A DNA stretch of 64,000 nt from Fusobacterium necrophorum subsp. necrophorum. Its GTDB lineage: Bacteria; Fusobacteriota; Fusobacteriia; Fusobacteriales; Fusobacteriaceae. Shown in pieces: positions 11,101-21,600 of the stretch. Positions within the stretch are counted from its first letter, which is position 1, and each line of letters opens with the position of its first letter. A program made the translations under genes and the position numbers. The stretch covers positions 1,302,001-1,366,000 of the forward strand of contig NZ_CP034842.1 of the NCBI RefSeq assembly GCF_004006635.1, written 5' to 3'. Under the pieces are notes generated by a model. The model saw only the letters and a list, made by a program, of their open reading frames with translations. It did no database searches and was not told the origin of the DNA.

Positions 11101-14100
11101 TTAGATAATGATGGAACAGGGACAAAACCTCTTGATGATTTCTATAAGGTTGATTTTTTATCTTCTAAAATGATGTTGGAAGAAAATCAAAAAATAACAG
11201 GAACAAAAGATGGACAAATGGCAATGTTCCAAGGAAATTTTGATGAAGGTTCAGAAAAAGGAACTTTGAATGATATCATAGTTACTAATAAAGGAAGCAT
11301 TTCATTAAGTGGAAATAGCATTACAACTGCAGGAAATGAAAAAACAACGACAGCTATGGCTGGAGATTTTGCAACATTGACAAATCAAGGAAAAATAGAA
11401 GTTACAGGAAATAAAGGGATTGGAATCTTTGGAGCAGGAGGTTCTAAGGTATTAAATGATAATGGAGCTTCTATTAAAGTAGGTCAAGAAGGAGTTGCTT
11501 TATTTGGGACAAATAAATTAGGGGCTTCTACATTAGGAGATAAGAAAATTTCTTTAGAAAATAAAGGAAATATTACGGCAGTTGATGGAAAGAAAAAAAC
11601 TTTTGGAATGTATGCACATAACGATACTAGTATTGTTGGAATTGCAGATTCCAAAATAACTAATGCTGGAACTATTGATTTTTCTTCTGCTGAAGAAAGT
11701 ATAGGAATAGATGTCAAGAACAGTACAGTAAAGAATACTGGAAGCCTTAAAATGGGGAAAAAGGGAGTTGCATTGAATGCAGATGGTTCTGATATTACTT
11801 CTTCTGGAGATATTACTTTATCCGGAAATGCAATTGCATTTAATTTAAAGAATTTAACAGGAAGAACTTTAAATTTCACTTCAAAAGTTACAGTAAGTGG
11901 AAGTGGAAACTCTGTTTTTAATTTGACTGATACAACCTTTGATATCACTTCTTCTAATATAATAGAAAATTTAACAATGGTTGCACCAAATGGAGGATAT
12001 TCATATTTTTCTTTAAATAATTCCAGTTTGGTTCAAAACAAAGATAAAAGTTTATCCGGAAATAAAATTACCCTTGTAAATGGAAAAAATTCGACAGTAG
12101 ATTGGAGATCCAACATTAATATGACAGGGAGTGAAAATGTTGCTTTTTACATGAAAGGAACAAAAGGAGCAGATCCGGAGGTAAAAACACTTGCTGGAAA
12201 AACAATTATTTTAGGGAATAAATCCGTCGGGGCTTATGTAGAAGATGGAGCAAGAGTTGAGAATCATTCAGCAATTATTTTAGGGGAGAATGGAGCAGCA
12301 CTCTATGCAAAAGGAGCAGGAAGTGCTATTACAAATGATGCAGAGCTAACGATTGGTAAAAACACAGTAGGGATTTATCAAGAAAATGGGGATCATGATA
12401 AGATAAGTCATACAGGAAAAATTCTAAGCGAGAAAGAAGAAGCAAAGGGAATTGTATTTAAAAAATCATCTGCAGCTAATTTTAAAAATGCAGGAACAAT
12501 AAACTTAACAGGAGTTTCTTCAATAGGAGTTTATGCAGATGGAGCGGCACATACTTTTGAGAATGATGGCAATATTGAAGTAGGAGATAGTATAGAAGGT
12601 AAAAATCAAAGTGTAGCAGTTTATGTCAAAGATTCTGCTAAAGTTGTAAATAAAAAGAATATTAAGGCAGGAAAAAATTCGATAGGAATTTATGGCTATG
12701 CAGTTACTTTGGAAAATGCTTCCTCTCTTGAAGCTGGAGATGCAGGAATTGGAATTTTCTCACAAGGTGGAAATCTTGAGCTGAAAAATGGTTCAAAAAT
12801 AAAAATAGGAGAAACATCAGGTAAAAATAAAGAAGCAGTGGGGGTTTACTATAAAGGAATAAACGGAACTATTACTAACAGTCTGACTTCTTTAGACATT
12901 GGAAAAGGTTCTATCGGGTTTGTAATAGGAGGAAGTGGAAATACTTTACAAAATAAATTGAATTCAGTCTCTTTGAAAGGGGATTCGATTTATACTTACA
13001 GTACAGACACGACTGGAACGATTAATGGAGAAACGAAAATTGCTTCCATAGGAGATTTAAACTATGGATATTATGTAGCAGGAAATCTTGAAAATAAGGC
13101 AGGAGCAGATATTAATTTTTCAAATGGATATGGAAATGTAGGGATTTACAGTGCATATCAAAGTGGAACAAATGGAGTAGCCAAAAACTATGCTAAAATT
13201 ATAACTGGAAAAACGGATGTGGAAAAAGAGTTATACAGTATAGGAATGGCAGCTGGATATTATGATAAAGATAATGCTGCAAAGAATAAGATTGGTCATG
13301 TGATAAATGAAGCAACAGGGGTCATTGAAGTAACGGATGCAAATTCAATAGGAATGTATGCAGCTGGTCAAGGTTCCAGAGCAATTAACAAAGGGAAAAT
13401 CATAGTAAAAGCTAAAAACGGAATTGGAATGTTCATAGCAGATAAAGCATATGGAGAAAATGCAAAAGATGGAGAAATTATTTTAGAGCTTGGAGCAGAT
13501 GGAGCAATAGGTGCTTATGTAACAGGAGATGCCATTTTTAAGAATTATGGAAAGTTTAGCATTCAATCTAATAATTCTAAAGGGATTATTACTGCGGCTG
13601 GTGGAACTGCAGAACCTTATGCTGTTGACGGTACAGTAACAGGAACAATAGAGGATAATGGAACAGGAAATAAGAAAGTTCATAATGTAACTTCTACTCC
13701 TGGAGGAGATAAGGAATTTGGAAATGTTAAATTCAAAATTAAACCAGGAGTTACTACACCTACTGTAATTAAAGTAAATGGAATTCCTGTGGATCCAACA
13801 CTTGTCAATACAGAAACTTCTGATCCAAATGCGACAGTAGAGATCAATCCGGCAAATCCTTTAGGAAATATAGCTCATTCTAAAAATCCATTCCTTGGAC
13901 GAACTAATTTAGGGGCGGCTTCTAAGATAGGAATGTATATTGATACCTCGGGAGTAAACTTTACGAATCCAATAGAAGGATTAAGTTCGTTAAGTAATCT
14001 TAAAAAAGCAGACCTAATTATAGGAGCGGAAGCAGCAGAATACACAAATGCCAAAAAAATCCAAGTAGGAGAAAATATTTTAGAGAGATACAACAAAGCA

Positions 14101-15342
14101 ATTAAAGATAATCCACAAATTGAAGAATGGAATATCATTTCAGGTTCTCTTACATGGGCAGCAGCTCCTGGACAAATGGATGCAACTGGTAAATTTAAGA
14201 GTATTGTAATGGCAAAGACAGACTACAAAGAATATGCTGACAAGAGCAATAACGCCTATAATTTCTTGGACGGTTTGGAACAAAGATATGATAAAAATAC
14301 ACTTGCTTCAAAAGAAAAAATGGTATTTAATAAATTAAATTCGATTGGAAAAAATGAGCAAATTATTTTAACCCAAGCTATTGATGAAATGATGGGACAT
14401 CAATATGCGAATGTACAACAAAGAATCCATGCAACAGGACAAATACTGGATCAAGAATTTAAATACTTGAAAGAGGAATGGAGAACTGCTTCAAAGGATT
14501 CGAATAAAATCAAAGTATTTGGAATGAAGGGAGAATACTCCACAGATACAGCAGGAATCATTGACTACAAGAGCAATGCTTATGGAGTAGCTTATGTTGG
14601 AGAAAAGGAAACATTCAGATTAGGAAATACTACAGGTTGGTACACAGGTATGGTTCATAATACCAATACATTCAAAGATATTGGAAAATCGAAAGAAGAA
14701 TTATTACAAGCAAAACTTGGAGTATTTCATTCAAAAGCTTTCGATGAAAACAATAGTTTGAATTGGACTATATCCGGAGAAGGGTTTGTAGGATACAATA
14801 AGATGAATAGAAGATTCTTAGTGGTAGATGAAATATTCCAAGCAAGATCGAGATACTGGTCTTATGGAATGGCGCTAAAGAATGAATTGAGTAAAACACT
14901 TCGATGGAGCGAAAACTTTAGTCTAAGAGGCTATGGAAGCGTGAAAGCGGAATATGGAAGATTCCAAAAGATTAAAGAAAAGAGCGGAGAGATAAGGTTA
15001 GAAGTAAAATCGAATGACTATCTTTCTGTAAAACCGGAAATAGGAGGAGAATTCATTCATAAAACATCACTGTCAGGAAGAAATTTCTTAAGTACCAAGT
15101 TGGGAATCGCTTATGAAAATGAACTGGGTAGGATGGCAAATGCAAAGAATAAAGCAAGAGTTGCTTATACAAATGCAGACTGGTTCGGAATTAGAGGAGA
15201 AAAAGAAGATAGACGAGGAAATATCAAAACAGATTTAAATGTAGGATTGGATAATGAAAGATATGGAATCACAGCGAATGTCGGATACGATAGCAAAGGA
15301 AAGAATAAAAGAGCAGGTTTAGGGCTAAGAGTTATTTTCTAA
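8101..15342 (+). CDS. Giant autotransporter with fusobacterial N-terminal domain
   Basis: This encodes 2413 residues. The start has a strong GAGGGGG ribosome site. Residues 1-42 form an extended signal peptide: a charged NQLKEVEKNLRYIAKR stretch, then a hydrophobic core ending near MNAFSEE. Residues 45-125 hold the conserved fusobacterial N-terminal domain (EENDKKLKGTQLELVQLMEQ, then a PWSSWQFGINY motif). A proline-rich linker occupies about 220-280, followed by a two-cysteine motif (C283, C287). Beta-helix repeats then run to about 1930, and the barrel from about 2050 ends in LGLRVIF. The type V autotransporter topology is clear; the adhesive target is unknown. From base 14373 the barrel is almost identical to that of the 51889-59115 gene although the passengers differ, pointing to recombination. 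Confidence 0.95.
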   Translation: MIRNQLKEVEKNLRYIAKRDKSISFSIGLALLYLMLGMNAFSEEIEKMEAEKKTFLASRQEIGTSTDTLSETLKRIKEENDKKLKGTQLELVQLMEQGDQVVKSPWSSWQFGINYVYANGGRHFKGRGDKNKKYPYEGIFTRSKSIFGRTASPQTPEQEEVLKELLVELGEWRNGDPKSAINNNRNGETEKYGLLTRKRVEEKPFGIQISASIRPKAIDKKAPDVHVGEISINPPTPGAIPTPPQGPAAPKIKIPSFAPVAPKIDPPDLPVPPTFAIVLGADCNEGCISDHITPRQTTKDGFLDSTDNKSQQNIKTFLHYTWRNNRLAEKSYAFKMYKETDTKNLPAPDKGDSNTYNFNSYNFGNEFPNLVVNSEGTDKNHQYFFIGGSRFWEIDNHGETDTFEISSGKTVNLGGILTLGLVSQENGATLLNSGTITDKTEKDDGYIKNMKYDTSGEGVGKYLTINGPTETYQIKRSTDGYVGYKVGIAQVEENSRKGWGGSLKIESQQLQNAGIIDFRGERSIGMYIYLPKQAGDSNYDRMVTYAKMLNLQGGNILLSGAESYGMKLAAHSDSKAEMKNTGTITLRRNPEGKDKADNSAAMALMVDKSVKNKVSLDKGKAINEGIINITDNVSNSLGMYVNIDSDMTNKGDINVSANAEKDASGKYKLNVAMRADQVEDQYATTSEKKTTVINEKNITLSGNGAVGMLANGGERAQAENKGVDAKIEITGKDNYGMLATKGGLVHNSKNINLMPNSNNSIGIASLENSKAKNDGTINVNSENATGVYNVGNFTMGDSNASVTVDGKQSIGIYAKGSSGVETNLSGGTITAKNGAVGLYSDQSNIKLNNSGNKLKLIAEDGGLLFYNYESANPTQDTGKFSLESGNIVATVKKGGTGFYLKNATITEQGGITGVPEFLNKMFSGSSSTSNKIKVELDDGGTFLILHKPQGGNMNLSSVGASSLTTALGDKVTLAQSATGTGKYKVYSVYRGGLSINQDVNLDNDGTGTKPLDDFYKVDFLSSKMMLEENQKITGTKDGQMAMFQGNFDEGSEKGTLNDIIVTNKGSISLSGNSITTAGNEKTTTAMAGDFATLTNQGKIEVTGNKGIGIFGAGGSKVLNDNGASIKVGQEGVALFGTNKLGASTLGDKKISLENKGNITAVDGKKKTFGMYAHNDTSIVGIADSKITNAGTIDFSSAEESIGIDVKNSTVKNTGSLKMGKKGVALNADGSDITSSGDITLSGNAIAFNLKNLTGRTLNFTSKVTVSGSGNSVFNLTDTTFDITSSNIIENLTMVAPNGGYSYFSLNNSSLVQNKDKSLSGNKITLVNGKNSTVDWRSNINMTGSENVAFYMKGTKGADPEVKTLAGKTIILGNKSVGAYVEDGARVENHSAIILGENGAALYAKGAGSAITNDAELTIGKNTVGIYQENGDHDKISHTGKILSEKEEAKGIVFKKSSAANFKNAGTINLTGVSSIGVYADGAAHTFENDGNIEVGDSIEGKNQSVAVYVKDSAKVVNKKNIKAGKNSIGIYGYAVTLENASSLEAGDAGIGIFSQGGNLELKNGSKIKIGETSGKNKEAVGVYYKGINGTITNSLTSLDIGKGSIGFVIGGSGNTLQNKLNSVSLKGDSIYTYSTDTTGTINGETKIASIGDLNYGYYVAGNLENKAGADINFSNGYGNVGIYSAYQSGTNGVAKNYAKIITGKTDVEKELYSIGMAAGYYDKDNAAKNKIGHVINEATGVIEVTDANSIGMYAAGQGSRAINKGKIIVKAKNGIGMFIADKAYGENAKDGEIILELGADGAIGAYVTGDAIFKNYGKFSIQSNNSKGIITAAGGTAEPYAVDGTVTGTIEDNGTGNKKVHNVTSTPGGDKEFGNVKFKIKPGVTTPTVIKVNGIPVDPTLVNTETSDPNATVEINPANPLGNIAHSKNPFLGRTNLGAASKIGMYIDTSGVNFTNPIEGLSSLSNLKKADLIIGAEAAEYTNAKKIQVGENILERYNKAIKDNPQIEEWNIISGSLTWAAAPGQMDATGKFKSIVMAKTDYKEYADKSNNAYNFLDGLEQRYDKNTLASKEKMVFNKLNSIGKNEQIILTQAIDEMMGHQYANVQQRIHATGQILDQEFKYLKEEWRTASKDSNKIKVFGMKGEYSTDTAGIIDYKSNAYGVAYVGEKETFRLGNTTGWYTGMVHNTNTFKDIGKSKEELLQAKLGVFHSKAFDENNSLNWTISGEGFVGYNKMNRRFLVVDEIFQARSRYWSYGMALKNELSKTLRWSENFSLRGYGSVKAEYGRFQKIKEKSGEIRLEVKSNDYLSVKPEIGGEFIHKTSLSGRNFLSTKLGIAYENELGRMANAKNKARVAYTNADWFGIRGEKEDRRGNIKTDLNVGLDNERYGITANVGYDSKGKNKRAGLGLRVIF

Positions 15343-15352
15343 TGAAATGTTC

Positions 15353-15400
15353 AAAGGGATTTTAGAGATTTTGGAAACAAAATCTTTAAAATCCTTTTTT
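15353..15400 (+). terminator. Terminator after second autotransporter
   Basis: AAAGGGATTTTAGAGATTTT pairs with AAAATCTTTAAAATCCTTT, with one bulged G, and ends in a T tract. Versions of the same hairpin recur at 51575 and 59126, so it travels with one autotransporter subtype. Confidence 0.75.
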
Positions 15401-15531
15401 CTATGTTAAAACATAAAATCAGTTTTGATAAAAAATACAGAAATTATTTTAAGAGGGAGCATTATAAAAAAACGAATATATTATAATTAAACAAAAAATA
15501 AAGATAGTTACTTCCAAAAATAAAAATATTG

Positions 15532-15540
15532 TGATATAAT
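15532..15540 (+). promoter_or_regulatory. Extended -10 promoter of third autotransporter
   Basis: TGATATAAT lies 82 bases before the ATG at 15622 within the same TTGTGATATAATAAAAA context found before the other family members. No good -35 is visible, as is common with an extended -10. A second TATAAT-like hexamer (TTATAATTAAAC) sits about 50 bases upstream. Confidence 0.65.
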
Positions 15541-15621
15541 AAAAAAACAATATTGATATTATATGTTAAAGGATAAGTATAGTATAAAATAACAGAATCA
15601 TATGAATTAGGGAGGAGCATT

Positions 15622-18600
15622 ATGGTTAAGAATCAATTGAGAGAAGTAGAAAAAAATCTGCGATGGATAGCGAAAAGAAATAAAAATATAAGCTTTTCCA
15701 TAGGTCTCGTATTACTATATGTCATGTTAGGAATGAATGCCTTTACAGAAGAAGTCAATACGATCGTAGCAACGAAACAAGAAATAGGTTTATCCACGGA
15801 TAGACTAAGTGAAATGCTAAGACGAATCAAGGAAGAGAATAGCAAGAAATTAAAAGGTACTCAATTAGAATTAGTCCAATTAATGGAACAAGGGGATCAA
15901 GTAGTAAAATTACCTTGGTCTTCCTGGCAATTTGGAATAAATTATTTTTCTAACAATGGGACAGGAAGATATAGGGGAAGAGGAGATAAAGATAAAAAAT
16001 ATATTTTTAATGGGATATATACAAGAGAAAATTGGAAAGTGAAAAATGCAATGAATATTGCAGCAAGCAATGGACCAACTGGAAGCCCAATTACACTAGG
16101 AAATGAAAATATATCTTCTTGGCAAAATGCAAATAGTGATTCTTCAGGAGGAGTAACAATAGAAAAAGATTCTTCCATTAGTTCGGGAACTAATGGAAAT
16201 AGAAGTTGGGGCTTAGTAGATTTAAGAGATCTGAAAGAACCAACCAATGAAATAGAAATACTCGCTCATATTTCTCCGAAGGAAGTTACTAAGCAAGCGA
16301 TTTCTTTAAATATTACAGAACCAAGAGTACAAACTTTGGAAGCACCAGTTGTAAATCCACAAGTAAATGAGCCTTTGGATCCTCCTGAGATACTCCTTCC
16401 CAATGTTGAAAGTGTTGATATTAGTCCTTTAACTATTAATGCACCAGATGCACCAAATGCACCAAATGCACCGGTAATTAGTATAGCAATAACAGCACCA
16501 AATGCACCGGTGCCACCAGTTATTTCAGTTGAACCAACAAGTCCGAGTTCTCCAAGCGCTCCAACAATTGATATCAGTGTAGTTCCCCCTAGTATTACTC
16601 CATTAACGATAACTACTCCTGACAGTGTTGAAGCACCAAATGTTGTGTCACTGACTGTCAAACCGGTCGATTTTACAGTGGCTCCAGGTGGAGATTCTTT
16701 ACAATATACAAGTGATAAAGATGATAGTTATGGAACAGCACATCAAGGATGGAAAGCTTCTTGGCCTAAAACAATAAATGTTACGGAATTAGCAAATAGA
16801 AATTATGTATCTTTAACAAGAGATACAGTTGATTCTACTATTCCAGCAGATCAAGTTATTAATGTTACCGCAGAAAATAACAGAGCTATGGTTGTGGATG
16901 AAGTTCAAAAAGAAGGAATAAAAGTAGATTTTAAGGGAACAATTAATTTACAAAGATCACAAAATGTTGGAATAGATTTACAAGGAACCCATCAGGGGAG
17001 TGCATCAGCTCCTTTAATTGCTAATATATACAATTCTGGGAAAATAATAGGAGCAGCAAAATCTGGAAGTAGTGCTAATAAAGAGCAAATTGCTTTTGGA
17101 TTTAATAATGCTGATGGTTCTAATAATACAACAATGACTAATATGGTAAATAAGGGAGAAATTACATTAAATGCACCATCCAGTGCAGGAATACAATTAA
17201 AACCGGAAGATCCTCATAACTGGCAACCAAAAAGTTGGGATGCAGCACCACTTCAAATCAACAGCAGAACAACAAGTAGAGATAAAGGTCGAGTTTTAAT
17301 GAAGGCTGATAACCAAAAAGATATAAATCTTAATGCTAGTGGAAGTTTTGGAATAGTAACTGTTTTCAATGAAGGGGTTCCTAAAAGATTATTTGTTGAC
17401 GGGTATTCAGATTATGAAAATTTAAAATCAGAAAGAATCTATGATGGAGTAAGAGTTTTACCCGGAGGAGAAATTGGTAGATCTGCATTAGCTGATTCAA
17501 AATACACAAGCGGAGTATATAATACAGGAAATATAAATATTAATGGTGATAATAGTATAGGAGTTGGTCTACTTCAAGAAATTCAAGAAGTAAAGATTGA
17601 TGGAAATATTAATATAGGAACAAAAGTAGTAAATCAAGAAACAGGTATTTCAAATTTACAAAATTCAGCTTCAAAAATTTATAGTACAAATAAAGTAGAA
17701 GAAGCTGTTGGAGTTTTTGCCGGAGTACCAACTATGCCAGTAAGAGTAGGGGAAAAAGACACCTTAATTGATAATAGTGGAACAGGAAATACTGCAAATA
17801 GCCTAGTTGGAACTGAAACAGTTGAGATAAATGGGAATATAAGTTTAGGAGAGCATGCAACTCAAAGTATAGGAGCCTTAGTTGGAGATACAGAAGTTGA
17901 CTTAAATAAAGGACAATTGACTGAAAATGGAGTAAATAAAGGTTCTAATGTAGACCGTAAATTAAAAAGAAGTGGAGATATAACTGCAAAATCTAATTCT
18001 GTTATTAATGTAGGTGGAAAGAAAAACTATGGTTTTGTGGTGAGCAACTCTGCACATTCTTCAAAATTTGGGACTACAGTAGATGATTTAATATATACTA
18101 CTGATAAAGCTAATCATGGAAAAGGAGTAAATGAAGGAATAATAAATGTAACAGGAGAAGATTCTGTCGGTTTTGCTATGATAAAAGGTGGAGATTCAAA
18201 AAGTAGTGGAACAATAAGTGTAAAAGATAATGCCGAAAATTCAATAGGATTTTACGGAAAAGAAGATAACTTTACTAACAGTGGAACAATAGAAGTAACT
18301 TCTGCAAAAAAGAAAAATAAAGCCGTGGTTTTAGATGGAACAAATGCTTCAAATAAAATGAATTTTACGAATACCGGAAATATTTATGTAAATACTCCAG
18401 AGAATTCTAATACAAATTTAGATGGGACAGGAAATATAGGGATTTATGCCCAAGGAAATTATAAATTAGAACATAATTCAGGGAAAGTAATTGCAGGAAG
18501 TAATGCTATTGCATTTTATGTAAAAAATACGACAGGAGAAGTTAATATTAAAGCCCCAATAGAATTAGCTAACAGTAAATCTGGAGGAACTACAATTGGA

Positions 18601-21600
18601 GTATACTCAGATGGAGATGCTAAAGTAAAATTCGGAATAAATTCTAATTTAAAAATAGGAGAAGGAGCGGTAGGTTTATATTCTTCTGATCCTACTAAAT
18701 TTAATAGTACATTTGAAATTGAAACTGGAAAGACTTTAAATGTAGAACTAGGTAAAAATTCAACTTTTGGACTTTTAAATGGAAATAAAAATGTTACAAA
18801 CTCGCTATTACTAAGTAAATATTTGAATAATAACTCAAATGATAAAATTAATGTTACAGCTTTTGGAGAAGGAGCAAGTCTTTTCTATGCAACATTAAAG
18901 GCAAAAGCTATTTTAGATGGAGATTATAAAATAACAAATGGAAATGCTGCATCAACAGCTGTTTTAATAGCAAATGATGGTTCATCTGTGGAAATTGCAA
19001 ATGGAAAGACATTAGAAACAAATACGAATGTTGGACTTATTGCAACTAGAGGTGCAGGGGTAAGTGGTTTTATTTCAGTAGTTGAAAATAAAGGTACCCT
19101 TATATCTACTAGAGATGATAAGGGTATAGGAATTTATACATCTTATGCTACTGGAAAAAATAGTGGAACTATTACAATGAATAATAAAAATGCAGTTGGA
19201 ATTTTAGGAAGTGTTGGCTCTAATTTAACAAACACCAGTAAAATAGAATTAAAAGGGATTTCATCAGCAGGTATATATGCAGAAAATTCTAATATGGAAA
19301 ATTTAGGAAATACTTCTGAAATTATCGTAAATAAAGAAACTTCAGTGGGAATGTATGCAAAATTAACATCAGTGTCAAGTGTTGATAAAAAGGCAAAAAA
19401 TGAAGGAAATATCAATATTAAGGCTGATGGAAATGGAAAATCAGCAGGTATGTATTCTAAAGTAGAAGGATCAAGTGTAAAATTAACTACTGAAAATACA
19501 GGAAAAATTGAAGTAGCTCAAAAAGCCTCAGCAGGAATCTATGCAAAGAATGAAAGTAGTCAAATTAATACGCAATCCATAGCAACTAACAGTGGTTTGA
19601 TAAAAATGAATGAAGAAAATTCTATTGGTGTTACAGGAGAAAAATCTAAAATAGAAAACTCCGGAACCGGAAATAATGGAATTGAAATAACCGGAAAAAA
19701 ATCAGCAGGAATTTTAGTAACTAAAGAATCAGAAGTAATTAATACTGGAAGAATTTTACTAGAAAATAATTCGGTTTCAAACTCTTCTGATGGATTGGTA
19801 GGAATTTCCGTTGATAATTCTTCCATAGCAAAAAATGATGCTAATGGAGAAATCAAAGTTAATACAAATTACAGTACAGGAATGTTAAGTTCCGGTGGAG
19901 ATATCAAAAATGTAGGAACAATAAATCTTGAAAAGAAAGAATCAGTAGGAATGTATACTACGAATGCTAATGTGACTAATAGTGGAGCTGCATCAAAAGG
20001 AATTCTTATTAAGGACGAAAAATCAATAGGTATTTATGCAAAATTAAATTCCGGTTCAACGGCGGATAAAAAGATATTAAATAGTGGACTTATTGATATA
20101 GGTGGAACTTCAAAAGCAGGTTCAGCAGGTATATACTCTTTATTAGAAAATGGAACAAAAAAATTATCTACAGAAAATTCCGGAACAATTACCATGAACC
20201 AAAACTCAGCAGTGGGTATTTATGCAAAGAATGAAAGTATTCAAGATAATGCACAATCCACAGTAATGAATAACGGAAAAATTGAAGTGAAAAAAGAATC
20301 CTCAGCAGGTATTTTAGTAGAAAAATCTTCCGTAACAAATTCAGGAAGTGAAAGCAATGGAATAATGCTGTCTGCAATAAAAACCGCAGGAATTATAGGA
20401 AAAGATAATTCTGTTATAACAAATAGTGGACTTATTAAAACTGAAAATGCAACACCTACAAGTGCCGGTGAAGGTTTGGCAGGAATTTCTTTAAATGCAT
20501 CAAAAGCTACAAATACATCCACCGGAAGTATTACCTTAGACACTAAATACTCAACAGGAATGTATGGGGAAGTAACTTCAGCATTGGTAAATGAAGGAAC
20601 TATAACCGGAAATAGTAAAGAGCATATAGTAGGAATGGCAGGAGATGCTTCAACAGCAACGAATAAAAAAACTATTACACTAGAGGGAAAAAATGCAACA
20701 GGAATATTCGGTCGCAATAATTCAACTTTATTAAATGATACGACAGGAACGATTACTTTAAAAGAAGAAAATTCAGTGGGAATGTATTCCAGTCAAAATG
20801 CAGCTGTTGCAAAAAATCAGGGAACTATTATAACGGAAAAGAAAACATCAGCTGCTATGTTAGGAGATAAAGGAACCCTTGAAAATAATGGTTCTATAAC
20901 AACAAAAGAAGAAACATCAGCTGGAATGTATGCTAAAAATACAAATGCAACCAATAAGAAAAATATAACAACTGAAGGGAAAACATCAGCAGGCATATTG
21001 GTAGAATTAGACGATTCTACTGGAGGCACAGTTTCCGGAACAAATGGCACAACAGGAACTATCAAAGCTAATAATGAAACATCAGCAGCTATGCTAGGGA
21101 AGGTAAAGGCAGCTGTAACAACTTCTACTGCTAATTTAACATTGACAAATAAAAATAATATTGATATTAATTCAAAAACATCAGCCGGAATGATGGTTGT
21201 AAATGAATCAGCAGCTGTTGGAAAAGAGAAAGTAAAAGCTGAAAATAATGGAACTATTAATTTAACTGCTTCAGCAACGAATGAAAAAAATATTGGTGTT
21301 TTAGCGGAGAAAGCCACTGGAATAAACACAGGTACTATCAATGTAAATAGTAAAGAATCAATAGGAATGTTGGGGCAAAAGTCTGCCAATATTACAAATA
21401 ATAAAACTATTACCTTGATAGCAGAAAAAGGAATAGGAATGTTGGTGAAAGATGTAAATTCTATTGCTACAAATGAAGATACAATAAATGTTGATGGAAA
21501 AGTATCTTTAGGAATGTTAGGAGAAGATTCCGGAACTGTTAGGAATAATAAAACAATAAAAGTAACTGCTGAAAGTGGAGTAGGAATTTTTGTTCGTGAT

